Shown here: one piece after another, positions 1 through 6,500 of the stretch
How positions within the stretch are numbered: the first letter of the stretch is position 1
Layout: each line of letters opens with the position of its first letter
NCBI GenBank assembly: GCA_947564765.1
Contig: CANODN010000123.1
Location: 1-6,509, forward strand
Length of the DNA: 6,509 nucleotides
Reading direction: 5' to 3'
From: an uncultured Roseburia sp.
GTDB lineage: Bacteria > Bacillota > Clostridia > Lachnospirales > Lachnospiraceae
Position numbers and translations under genes: made by a program
Notes under the pieces: model-generated
Databases searched by the model: none
Told to the model about the DNA's origin: nothing
The model's input: only the letters and a program-made list of their open reading frames with translations

Positions 1-44
1 TAATCTTCTCCGAACTCCTCCCAGATCGTCCGGTCATTTTTCAA
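1..44 (-). CDS. Possible 5' end of a further gene downstream of rarA (partial)
   Basis: Reading leftwards from the rarA stop, two open frames run off the window edge. A TTG at 44-42 opens LKNDRTIWEEFGED, which has the acidic, mixed composition of a real protein but has no spaced Shine-Dalgarno site, because AAAGAG directly abuts the TTG. An ATG at 37-35 opens MTGRSGRSSEKI and has AAAGAG at 7-nt spacing. At most 14 codons are visible, so neither product nor frame can be decided. If real, the gene begins 5 to 12 nt after the rarA stop and is probably co-transcribed with it. It could equally be untranslated 3' sequence. Confidence 0.25.
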   Translation of the reverse strand, partial: MKNDRTIWEEFGED

Positions 45-49
45 CTCTT

Positions 50-1372
50 TCAGAACTGTTTCTGTTTCCATTCCAGAATTTCTTCCAGTCTTTCCCTGAT
101 ATGCTTTTCTTCTCCCTGTCCATCCGGCCGGTAGTAACGTCTGTCGGCCAATGCATCCGGCAGACATTGCATCCTCGTTAATTTTTCTTCTGTATCATGA
201 GCATACTGATATCCTCTTCCATAATCCAGTTCTTTCATCAGATCTGTCGGCGCATTGCAGATATGCAGAGGAACCGGCTCTGCAGGCATCTTTCTGATAT
301 CATCCTTACAGGCTTCACACGCCCGATAAAGGGCGTTAGATTTCGGCGCCATGGAAAGGTATACGACGGCATGTGTCAGATGCACGTCACACTCCGGCAT
401 TCCAAGAAAATGGCATGCCTGATACGCTGCCACTGCTGTCTGCAGCGCATGAGAATCTGCCATGCCGACATCTTCACTGGCAAAGCGTACCAGACGCCTT
501 GCAATATATAAGGGGTCCTCTCCGCCATCTAACATACGGCACATCCAGTAGACTGCCGCATCCGGATCACTGTTCCGCATAGATTTATGCAACGCCGAAA
601 TCAGATTGTAATGCTCTTCACCGTTTTTATCATATAATAAAGAACGCCGATTCATACACTGTGCCAAAATCTGCTCATCTACGCATAGAACAGCATCTTC
701 GTTCATTCTGCCGTTAAAAACCGCCATCTCCAATGTATTTAACGCCGTTCTGGCATCTCCATTGGAAAAACGGGCAATCGAGGATAGATGGGCCGTCTCA
801 ATCGCAATCTTCATATTTCCAAATCCCTTCGGACTTTTTAACGCCTGAAGCAAAAGCCCCTTGATATCCTCTTCCTGTAACGCCTTTAAAATAAACACTT
901 TGCATCGGGATAATAAAGCAGAATTTATCTCAAAGGATGGATTTTCTGTTGTAGCGCCTACCAGAATAATACTGCCCTTCTCCACAAACGGAAGAAATGC
1001 ATCCTGCTGCGCCTTATTGAAACGATGAATTTCATCCGCAAACAGCAGCGTGCGGATTCCCATTTTCCGGTTCTGTTCTGCCTGTACCATGACTTCCTTG
1101 ATTTCTTTGATTCCACTGGTAACTGCACTGAACTCTACAAACTCTGCCCTTGTCTGATTTGCAATAATTCTTGCCAGCGTCGTCTTTCCAACCCCCGGCG
1201 GCCCCCAGAATATCATGGAGGAAATCTGGTCTTCTTCAATCAGACGCCTTAAGATCTTTCCTTTCCCGATTAAATGCTTCTGCCCTGCATACTCATCTAA
1301 CGTATCCGGTCTTAACCGGCTTGCAAGGGGCGCTGTTTGTTTTCTATCATCAAATAAGCTTAATTGCTCCAT
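50..1372 (-). CDS. rarA: RarA/MgsA-type replication-associated recombination AAA+ ATPase
   Basis: This is a 440-residue cytoplasmic clamp-loader-like AAA+ ATPase of the RarA/MgsA (WRNIP1/Mgs1) family, which acts at stalled or gapped replication forks. The Walker A motif GPPGVGKTT is at residues 57-65 and Walker B LLFADEIHR is at about 109-117, followed by the family-typical FNKAQQDAFLP. Sensor 1 is GATTENPSFEIN (139-150), the SRC arginine finger has R156, and sensor 2 is GDARTALN (205-212) with R208. The C-terminal half matches the tetramerisation and MgsA_C region, including the RRLVRFASEDVGMAD motif. Length is typical for the family. The extreme N-terminus has QLSLF (residues 3-7), a consensus-like beta-clamp-binding pentapeptide. 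The ATG at 1372 is supported by AAGGAG (1387-1382) at 9-nt spacing. An intrinsic terminator separates it from the transporter genes, so it is a separate transcription unit. The family assignment is secure; its partners in this organism are inferred. Confidence 0.96.
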   Translation of the reverse strand: MEQLSLFDDRKQTAPLASRLRPDTLDEYAGQKHLIGKGKILRRLIEEDQISSMIFWGPPGVGKTTLARIIANQTRAEFVEFSAVTSGIKEIKEVMVQAEQNRKMGIRTLLFADEIHRFNKAQQDAFLPFVEKGSIILVGATTENPSFEINSALLSRCKVFILKALQEEDIKGLLLQALKSPKGFGNMKIAIETAHLSSIARFSNGDARTALNTLEMAVFNGRMNEDAVLCVDEQILAQCMNRRSLLYDKNGEEHYNLISALHKSMRNSDPDAAVYWMCRMLDGGEDPLYIARRLVRFASEDVGMADSHALQTAVAAYQACHFLGMPECDVHLTHAVVYLSMAPKSNALYRACEACKDDIRKMPAEPVPLHICNAPTDLMKELDYGRGYQYAHDTEEKLTRMQCLPDALADRRYYRPDGQGEEKHIRERLEEILEWKQKQF

Positions 1373-1448
1373 AATGATCTGCTCCTTCTTTACTTCCAGA
1401 TATCTTTTCCCGTTCCTCTTTTGTCGTTTCCAAAATCAAATATCCCAT
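1350..1448 (-). CDS. Small ORF overlapping the rarA start (possible leader peptide)
   Basis: A 32-codon ATG frame begins MGYLILETTKEEREKI and ends with TGA at 1352-1350, 23 nt inside rarA in another frame. The composition (hydrophobic start, then ETTKEERE) is protein-like. The ribosome site is weak: GGCAGG lies about 7 to 8 nt before the ATG, and an in-frame TAG sits just upstream and fixes the start. If translated, its ribosomes would pass over the rarA Shine-Dalgarno site and start codon, which would allow translational coupling or interference. It also overlaps, in a different frame, the start-less open frame at 1390-1596, so at most one of the two is likely to be or have been a gene. No family was recognised with certainty, and chance is a serious alternative. 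Confidence 0.3.
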   Translation of the reverse strand: MGYLILETTKEEREKISGSKEGADHYGAIKLI

Positions 1449-1596
1449 TTTCTAACCTGCCTCGTATTAAAATTTTCTGTAAATCGCTGTTTTTATTCTC
1501 TTCAAAAGAATAACACTCTGTTTTATTTCCTGCAACAAAGATTTTAACAGAAAAAACCTCTATGAAGAGCAGAATCGTCTCTTGATTCCTCTGCTT
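1390..1596 (-). pseudogene. Start-less open frame, possible 3' remnant of a gene before rarA
   Basis: A frame of 68 sense codons runs from after a TGA at 1599-1597 to TAA at 1392-1390, in an AT-rich stretch where so long a frame is not expected by chance. It contains no ATG, GTG or TTG. Its last 50 or so residues look protein-like, for example FVAGNKTECYSFEE and RGRLENGIFDFGNDK, with a C-terminus GTGKDIWK. The stop lies 17 nt before the rarA ATG, with the rarA Shine-Dalgarno site between them, as in an operon junction. Its upstream part runs through the terminator of the permease gene. One reading is that an original rarA neighbour lost its 5' part when the transporter cassette arrived or the region rearranged. 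Product unknown. It could also be a chance frame. Confidence 0.3.
1507..1535 (-). promoter_or_regulatory. Candidate sigma-A promoter for rarA
   Basis: On the minus strand, TTGCAG (1535-1530) and TATTCT (1512-1507) are separated by exactly 17 nt. The first matches the -35 consensus in its TTG and the second matches the -10 consensus at 4 of 6 positions. It lies just past the permease terminator, where a promoter for rarA is needed, and would give a leader of about 130 nt that includes the small ORF at 1448-1350. This is a moderate match found by eye in AT-rich sequence. Confidence 0.35.
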
Positions 1597-1604
1597 TCAT
1601 AGAG
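1551..1604 (-). terminator. Intrinsic terminator of the transporter transcription unit
   Basis: On the minus strand, starting 15 nt after the permease stop, CTCTATGAA (1604-1596) pairs perfectly with TTCATAGAG (1566-1558). The stem is extended inward by AGCAG/CTGCT across a one-base bulge, and AATC/GATT can pair further in. The stem is followed by GTTTTTT (1557-1551). This is a long Rho-independent terminator. On the plus strand the hairpin is followed by ATCTTTGAATTT rather than a clear T-tract, so it is mainly directional for the minus strand. It isolates rarA from the ABC cassette. Confidence 0.88.
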
Positions 1605-1618
1605 ATCTTTGAATTTCT

Positions 1619-3946
1619 TTACAGCTCATTAATCGTATCCGTAATTTCCATATCCCGAATCCGCTTCGCCGGAGTACGCACTGCTAAAATACAGGACAGC
1701 ACAACAATCGGAAGCATAACCGCAATGGCATCCCAGGGAATGCTCCAATGTCCGCCGAAATGACTCACAATCAGTTTGATCGTAATCAGCCGATTCAGAA
1801 AAAGTCCCGCAATACACCCCACAAACAATCCGCATACCGCATACGTAACTGCCTCTGCCGCAATCATTCCAGTCATCTGTTTTACGCTCATGCCCACGGC
1901 ACGCATGGCGCCGTATTGCTTGATTCTTGCCGACACACTCATGGAAATGCTGTTCATAATGTTAAACACCATAATCAATACGATAATTGCCAAAAATCCA
2001 TAAGCGGCAGTCCGAAACACCCAATAGGAGGAATACGTGGTTTTATTCCCCTCCCTGTGATCGGTAAACAGGTTGTCACCGGCCAGATCGCGAATGGCGC
2101 GCACCGTCTCTTTTGGCACATCCTTTGTAAATTTTGCATTCAGCAGCATATAATTTTCCTCACCTGTGATGCGCCGGAAGGTTCCCTCTGAGCAGACCAC
2201 CACAGCCCGGGCGTCTCCCCAGATTCCTTCCGACGCCACACATGCAATTTCAATCTGCGTATCACCGATTTTGATTTGATCTCCCACATCCAAACGGCTG
2301 TCTTTGTTAAAAATCGTCAATGCATAGTCGGAATCATCGGTAACTTTTGAAATATCTCCGCTCACAATAGAGTTCTTTGACCAGTTAAGCATATAGTCGT
2401 CATAAGAAAGCAGATCAATGCTGCTTTCTGTCCCGTTAATTTCAGCCGGTATATTAAGGGCAAAGGCATTGCCGAACACAGCCTCTATGCCGGGAAGCTT
2501 TTTAATTTCCTCCTTTAAACTTCTGTCCACAGAATTTGCACTTGTATCCTCAGCTGCAATTGCAACATCCGGCGTAAAACTGTTTAAAGAAGGAATTATG
2601 GCTTTTGCAAAATCCAGAAATGCAAAAAAGCTGAAAAACAAAATTATCGTAAATGCAAAGGACATGGTCATAAGAATCAGATTTTTCTTTGCAACTGTAG
2701 CATGATGAATGCCAAGGGCTGTTTCCACCTTAAAAAAACGCGTATTCGCCCCGTGTGTACCGTGCTTTTCGATTTCTGCATTTCCCGATACTGCCGCCAT
2801 AGGAGATACGCCGGCCGCTTTTTTTGCAGGAGAATGGGCAGCAATCAACACTGTGATCACTCCCACTGCGGCGCCGCATACAATGCCCAGGATGCTGAAG
2901 GAAAAGGTAAACCCGGCAAACTCGCCGCCCACTACATTTTTTAAAAAAATACACATGATCCATGTGACTGCAATTCCCAGGATACATCCAATGGGAACCG
3001 CGCTTTTACACCAGTTTAAAGCCTCCAGGCGGACAAAACGGATCATCTGTTTTCTGCTGGCGCCGATACAGCGCATCATCCCGAAAAATTTTGTCCTCTG
3101 GGCGACATTGCTGTTCATACAGCTTGAAATCATCAGAACACCGGCAATCAAAATCACAACGAACAATGCCCCTGCAAGAGGATATAATGCTGTCATACTT
3201 TCATTGCTGCTGGCTCCTGCCAGACCGAGAACTGCCGTGTTTTCCTGCACATTTTCATCTGAAAGGCCATACTTCTCTCTGACATTCTCAATTGCTTTTT
3301 TCAGATTGGCATTTTCCGAAAACCGGATATAATATTCCGGTTCTGCCGTTTCATTGCCGGCCGCAGATATCCGCTCAAATCCGGCCGCATCCATATAAGC
3401 GCAAAAGCCGTCAATCATTCCGTTATATTCTAAATCATCCGTACAAAATCCGGATACGGTATAAGCAAAGCTGCCTGCCGGCGTATGGATTGCAACCGAA
3501 TCTCCGATGCCAATCCTTGAATCTTCTTTTGCATCTATACTAAGCATAACTTCCTTTTCGTTTTGCGGATATTCCCCTTCTGATGCATAGCTTCTGATAT
3601 CGTCAATATAACTTTGGTCTGTACCATATAAAATTACATTTTTTTCACCCGCATAATAATCATGATTCCCCACGTCATAATTCAAAACGCGGCATTCTGA
3701 CGAGGCAAAAACATCCTCTTCCTTTGCAATCTGCTCTGCCGTCTGTTTTGATATGCCCTTTAACATAATGTGATATTTCCCGTGACGCTCCATCATCTGA
3801 GCGCTCTCTGCTTTTACCCAGATATCTGCCATGGAAAAAATAGCCGTTACAAGAAATACCGACAAAATGATACAAAGAATCGTCATACGGTTTTGCCGTT
3901 TGTGCACCTTTGCGGAAATCGGGACAAGACTAAGATAACTTCTCAT
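1619..3946 (-). CDS. ABC transporter permease with two tandem MacB/FtsX modules
   Basis: This is a 775-residue membrane protein with about eight membrane segments, near residues 22-43, 254-276, 317-337, 349-371, 423-446, 643-665, 698-718 and 739-757. Two large extracellular domains lie at about 44-253 and 447-642. The two halves are homologous in layout. The FtsX cytoplasmic signature appears as RTKFFGMMRCIGASRKQM (284-301) and again as RIKQYGAMRAVGMSVKQM (674-691), and each half ends in PAKK or PAKR followed by a short amphipathic tail (373-386, 759-772). The protein is therefore a fused pseudo-dimer of type VII (MacB-like) mechanotransmission permeases. The ATG at 3946 overlaps the ATPase stop as ATGA and is preceded by GGAGG at 8-nt spacing, which implies translational coupling. 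The topology differs from BceB (10 segments, one ectodomain). Likely roles are export or removal of a lipophilic or peptide substrate, or force transmission to the envelope; the substrate cannot be read from the sequence. Confidence 0.9.
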   Translation of the reverse strand: MRSYLSLVPISAKVHKRQNRMTILCIILSVFLVTAIFSMADIWVKAESAQMMERHGKYHIMLKGISKQTAEQIAKEEDVFASSECRVLNYDVGNHDYYAGEKNVILYGTDQSYIDDIRSYASEGEYPQNEKEVMLSIDAKEDSRIGIGDSVAIHTPAGSFAYTVSGFCTDDLEYNGMIDGFCAYMDAAGFERISAAGNETAEPEYYIRFSENANLKKAIENVREKYGLSDENVQENTAVLGLAGASSNESMTALYPLAGALFVVILIAGVLMISSCMNSNVAQRTKFFGMMRCIGASRKQMIRFVRLEALNWCKSAVPIGCILGIAVTWIMCIFLKNVVGGEFAGFTFSFSILGIVCGAAVGVITVLIAAHSPAKKAAGVSPMAAVSGNAEIEKHGTHGANTRFFKVETALGIHHATVAKKNLILMTMSFAFTIILFFSFFAFLDFAKAIIPSLNSFTPDVAIAAEDTSANSVDRSLKEEIKKLPGIEAVFGNAFALNIPAEINGTESSIDLLSYDDYMLNWSKNSIVSGDISKVTDDSDYALTIFNKDSRLDVGDQIKIGDTQIEIACVASEGIWGDARAVVVCSEGTFRRITGEENYMLLNAKFTKDVPKETVRAIRDLAGDNLFTDHREGNKTTYSSYWVFRTAAYGFLAIIVLIMVFNIMNSISMSVSARIKQYGAMRAVGMSVKQMTGMIAAEAVTYAVCGLFVGCIAGLFLNRLITIKLIVSHFGGHWSIPWDAIAVMLPIVVLSCILAVRTPAKRIRDMEITDTINEL

Positions 3947-4626
3947 TCGTCACACCTCCCGAAATCCGTAAGAACGCCGTCTGACACCTGCAGGATACGG
4001 TCTGCTGTCTGGGCAATACTGCGGTTATGGGTGATCATAATGATCGTCTGCTGGTATTTTTTCGAGGTTTCCTTCAGCAGTGCAATCACCTCACTGCTGT
4101 TCTGGGAATCCAGATTTCCCGTGGGTTCATCTGCGAGAATCAGAGACGGCCGGGTAATCAGCGCACGACCGATTGCCACTCTCTGCTGCTGACCTCCCGA
4201 CAGCTGACTGGGAAGGTGGTGTCGCCGCTCTTTTAAATTCAGTACCGCGAGCAGCTCATTTAAATATTTTTTATCCGGTTTCTGATAATCCAGCAGCATG
4301 GGAAACATCATATTCTGCTCTACCGTCAATTCCGGAATCAGATTAAATGCCTGAAAAATAAAACCGATATTCCTGCGGCGAAAAACCGTCAGCGACTGCT
4401 CTTTCATTGCAAAAATATCCTTCGTATCAATCCATACTTTACCGGATGAGGGCGTATCCAGCGCTCCCAACATATTCAGCAGCGTACTTTTTCCGGAGCC
4501 AGATTCTCCCACAATCGCTACAAACTCGCCTTTGGGAACAGAAAAACTGACATCCCGCAAGGCGTGTACCGCCGTCTCTCCTTTGCCATAAGTTTTTGAA
4601 ACGGATTTTACTTCTAATAAATTCAT
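3943..4626 (-). CDS. ABC transporter ATP-binding protein, MacB/LolD type
   Basis: This is a 227-residue cytoplasmic ATPase that powers the FtsX-type permease encoded immediately downstream. All catalytic motifs are intact: Walker A GESGSGKST (40-48), Q-loop FIFQAFNLIPELT with Q92, ABC signature LSGGQQQRVAIGRAL (142-156), Walker B LILADEPTGNLD with D166 and catalytic E167, and H-loop ITHN with H200. The Q-loop region and the DEPTGNLDS sequence are characteristic of the MacB/LolD/FtsE/BceA group. Length is normal. The ATG at 4626 has an AGAGG Shine-Dalgarno site at 9-nt spacing. The stop codon overlaps the permease start by 4 nt, so the pair should be produced together. The 73-nt gap before it carries a repeat and possible promoter, so the transporter pair may be separately inducible from the two-component genes. 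Confidence 0.95.
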   Translation of the reverse strand: MNLLEVKSVSKTYGKGETAVHALRDVSFSVPKGEFVAIVGESGSGKSTLLNMLGALDTPSSGKVWIDTKDIFAMKEQSLTVFRRRNIGFIFQAFNLIPELTVEQNMMFPMLLDYQKPDKKYLNELLAVLNLKERRHHLPSQLSGGQQQRVAIGRALITRPSLILADEPTGNLDSQNSSEVIALLKETSKKYQQTIIMITHNRSIAQTADRILQVSDGVLTDFGRCDE

Positions 4627-4660
4627 TTTATTACACCTCTTTCTCTTTGAATCTTATAAA

Positions 4661-4688
4661 AGCATACCCTCCAAACCTTACTGCAATA
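4661..4688 (-). promoter_or_regulatory. Candidate activator-dependent promoter of the ABC transporter genes
   Basis: On the minus strand, TATGCT (4666-4661) is a possible -10 hexamer. Sixteen nt upstream the -35 position is occupied by TATTGC (4688-4683), a poor -35 that is also the downstream copy of the direct repeat. A weak -35 covered by an activator site is typical of class II activation. TATAAG (4658-4653) is an alternative -10 but has no suitable element at -35. Either choice leaves a short leader with the ATPase Shine-Dalgarno site. Confidence 0.4.
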
Positions 4689-4699
4689 TGACTGTAATA
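4680..4699 (-). promoter_or_regulatory. 11-bp-phased direct repeat, candidate response-regulator operator
   Basis: Between the kinase and ATPase genes, the minus strand reads TATTACAGT (4699-4691) and TATTGCAGT (4688-4680). These are identical at 8 of 9 positions and start 11 bp apart. Head-to-tail half-sites about one helical turn apart are the usual binding geometry of OmpR/PhoB-family regulators, and such a regulator is encoded 1 kb upstream in the same cluster. The position, just upstream of the transporter genes and over a possible -35, fits activation of the transporter. Binding is inferred. Confidence 0.5.
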
Positions 4700-4713
4700 C
4701 TACAATTTTGTAG
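4700..4713. repeat. Short perfect inverted repeat over the kinase stop codon
   Basis: CTACAA and TTGTAG flank a 2-nt centre (plus strand 4700-4713) and include the kinase stop codon. It directly abuts the direct repeat at 4680-4699, and TGTA/TACA (4693-4704) forms a second small dyad bridging the two. It has no T-tract and too little GC for a terminator. It may be part of an extended operator or may be chance. Confidence 0.25.
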
Positions 4714-5737
4714 GAATTAAAAAATGAATTGTAAAAACAGTCCCAACGCCTGGCCGGCTGTCCACTTCAATCGTTCCGTTGTGGGCCTCAACAATCGTTT
4801 TGGCCAGAGGAAGTCCCAGGCCGATCCCCCGAGTATCCTTAGAAAAGCGGCTCCGGTAGAATCGTTTGAAAATATAATGCAGATCTTCCGGATGAATTCC
4901 GCTCCCGGTATCTTTCACCGTGATCTGCACAGCAGATGCCGATCCCTTCCATGCAATGGAAACAGAATCTTTGGCCATTGTATGATCCAGGGCATTTTTT
5001 ACAATATTATCTACCGCTTCTATCACCCAGTCACGATCACAGTAAAGCCGGACATCTTTGTCACCGGATAAAAGAATTTCTTTCTCCTCCTGCTTTGCCC
5101 TGTATGCAAAATGCAGCTCCACATCCTTCATCATATCCTCTACATGTTCAAAGGCTTTCTCAAACACAATGGAACCGGTATCCATTTTTGTAATTTTCAA
5201 AAGATTTTGCACCAGATTTTCCATCCGGTCCAGCTCCTGCTCCGACAACAGGGCAAATTCCAAAACCGCCGGCTGCTCTTTTACTTCGTTCTGCAGAAGA
5301 CCGTTATAAATATTCAATGCCGCAAGGGGCGTTTTCAGCTGATGAGAGATATCGGAAATCGTATTCCGCAGAAACTCCTTTGACCGAAGTTCGCTTTTGG
5401 CATGGGCATTTAATACTGCCGCCAACGTGTTTACAGAATGGAACAACCGATACAGTTCTCCTTCTTCATCACATCGAATACGCCCTGTAAAATCACCGTC
5501 AAGATACGCCGTAATCTGTCTTACAGCCCTCTCCATGATCTGTACCTGCCTGTAAAAATACAAAAAACAGATCAGCAGTATGCTGACCGTCATCAAAAGA
5601 AAAAAGAGCAGAAAAATCAAATCCGATTCTCTGCAAAACAGCTGTATTACAACCTGATACAACAGAAAAAACACCGCAAAATCTGCAATTATGAAAAGAA
5701 ACAAACACTGGATATCCTTGTCTGCAAAAATCTTCAT
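4700..5737 (-). CDS. Sensor histidine kinase with minimal extracellular loop
   Basis: This is a 345-residue membrane histidine kinase that should autophosphorylate and pass phosphate to the regulator encoded upstream. Two membrane segments (about 11-34 and 40-62) are joined by only CRESD, so there is essentially no extracellular sensor domain. A HAMP-like linker follows (about 63-115). The H-box is DISHQLKTPLAAL with H132, the N-box is DNIVKNALDH (243-252), the D-box is VKDTGSGI (274-281), then FKRFYRS and the G-box GIGLGLPLAK (304-313). All catalytic motifs are intact. I chose the ATG at 5737 because AGGTGGAG lies just before it and it starts 8 nt after the regulator stop. A GTG at 5764 would add nine residues (MERCLLRWS) with a weaker site and a 19-nt overlap. 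The H-box differs from the BceS type, so it is a general OmpR-partner kinase beside an ABC transporter. Confidence 0.93.
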   Translation of the reverse strand: MKIFADKDIQCLFLFIIADFAVFFLLYQVVIQLFCRESDLIFLLFFLLMTVSILLICFLYFYRQVQIMERAVRQITAYLDGDFTGRIRCDEEGELYRLFHSVNTLAAVLNAHAKSELRSKEFLRNTISDISHQLKTPLAALNIYNGLLQNEVKEQPAVLEFALLSEQELDRMENLVQNLLKITKMDTGSIVFEKAFEHVEDMMKDVELHFAYRAKQEEKEILLSGDKDVRLYCDRDWVIEAVDNIVKNALDHTMAKDSVSIAWKGSASAVQITVKDTGSGIHPEDLHYIFKRFYRSRFSKDTRGIGLGLPLAKTIVEAHNGTIEVDSRPGVGTVFTIHFLIPTKL

Positions 5738-5745
5738 ACTCCACC

Positions 5746-6432
5746 TCAACAAACAACGTTCCACTTATATCCCATACGACGCACGGTCAGAAGCATCTGC
5801 GGGACGCCCGGATTATCTTCGATTTTCATCCGCAGCCTGCGGATGTATACGGTAAGCGTATTATTATCTACATAATTGCCCTCGCAGTCCCAGAGATTAT
5901 CCAAAATCTGCTCCTTGGAAAGCACCATACCCGGATTTCGCATAAACAGACACAACAGCTTATACTCTGCGGCAGTCAGCTCCAAAAGCTGTCCGTTTTT
6001 ATATGCCTGCCCCTGCAGCAAAAGTACCTTGATGCCATTTGATTCCAGCTTGTCGTCTGTCTGTCCAAAGTCCTTCACCCGACGGAGCAAAGCGTTGATT
6101 CTCGAATTCAAAACTCCCAGTTTAAAGGGTTTCGTAATGTAATCGTCCGCACCAATGTCAAGTCCCATAATAATATTAATTTCTTCGTCTGACGCCGTCA
6201 AAAAAATAATCGGCACCTTCGAAATCTGCCGCACTCTCTTGCAAAAATCAAATCCGCTTCCATCCGGAAGAGACACATCCAAAACCAGCAGATCATACTT
6301 CCCATCTGCCCAAAGGGTATCGGCCTCCCGGATTGTCCTGGCAATCTCCAATTCAAATCCCTGCTTTTGAAACGTAAAAGAAAGTCCGTTGATCAAACTC
6401 AAATCATCTTCCAGAAGAAATATTTTGTCCAT
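5746..6432 (-). CDS. OmpR/PhoB-family response regulator
   Basis: This is a 228-residue two-component transcription regulator. The receiver domain (about 1-118) has the acidic pocket E8-D9-D10, phospho-acceptor D52 in LLVLDVSLPDG, T79 in IIFLTAS, and Y98 with K101 in DDYITKPF, so phosphorylation should be normal. The C-terminal winged-helix DNA-binding domain (about 130-226) shows LTAAEYKLLCLFMRNPGMVLSKEQIL, the recognition-helix region VDNNTLTVYIRRLRMKIE, and the wing LLTVRRMGYKW. Length is standard for the family. The ATG at 6432 is preceded by GGAAGGGA at about 8 nt. It is the first gene of the cassette, and the kinase gene starts 8 nt after its stop. The most likely target seen here is the phased repeat before the ABC ATPase gene. 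The domain calls are secure; the regulon is inferred. Confidence 0.95.
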   Translation of the reverse strand: MDKIFLLEDDLSLINGLSFTFQKQGFELEIARTIREADTLWADGKYDLLVLDVSLPDGSGFDFCKRVRQISKVPIIFLTASDEEINIIMGLDIGADDYITKPFKLGVLNSRINALLRRVKDFGQTDDKLESNGIKVLLLQGQAYKNGQLLELTAAEYKLLCLFMRNPGMVLSKEQILDNLWDCEGNYVDNNTLTVYIRRLRMKIEDNPGVPQMLLTVRRMGYKWNVVC

Positions 6433-6460
6433 ACCTTATTTCCCTTCCGCAGCGATCTCT

Positions 6461-6500
6461 CGGCAGGCAACCTGCTTTTTCTGTAACTTTAGATCTGCCG
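6461..6500. repeat. Nested inverted repeats in the response-regulator leader
   Basis: Upstream of the regulator gene, GCAGG (6463-6467) and CCTGC (6471-6475) form a small hairpin with a 3-nt loop. On the plus strand it is followed by TTTTT (6476-6480). CGGCAG (6461-6466) can alternatively pair with CTGCCG (6495-6500), so two competing foldings exist. On the minus strand, where the gene lies, no T-tract follows. It could be leader structure, an operator or a weak plus-strand terminator. TATAAG at 6506-6501 (minus strand) is a possible -10, but its -35 would lie outside the window. Confidence 0.25.

Noticed and set aside
1215..1547. 110-codon plus-strand frame from within rarA into the intergenic gap
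   Set aside because: Part is antisense to the rarA Walker A region, and the remainder is a Phe-rich reading of the A-rich minus strand. The minus-strand frames in the same gap look more protein-like.
2709..3332. 207-codon plus-strand open frame opposite the permease gene
   Set aside because: It lies wholly antisense to a well-supported permease coding sequence, has a low-complexity composition rich in Pro, Ala and Ile, and shows no recognisable motif. It is a shadow frame.
1619..5737. Assignment of the cassette as a classical BceRSAB bacitracin-resistance module
   Set aside because: The permease has two ectodomains and about eight membrane segments rather than ten with a single late ectodomain, and the kinase H-box is SHQLKTP rather than the Bce-type form.
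5738..5764. GTG at 5764 as the kinase start
   Set aside because: It would overlap the regulator gene by 19 nt without a clear ribosome site, whereas the ATG at 5737 has AGGTGGAG immediately upstream.
5438..5875. 145-codon plus-strand frame spanning the regulator-kinase junction
   Set aside because: It is antisense to two genes with complete catalytic motifs, and its translation is rich in Lys and Gln with no domain signature.
6463..6480. Plus-strand Rho-independent terminator before the regulator gene
   Set aside because: The stem is only 5 bp, and no plus-strand gene exists in the window for it to terminate. It is kept only as a low-confidence inverted repeat.
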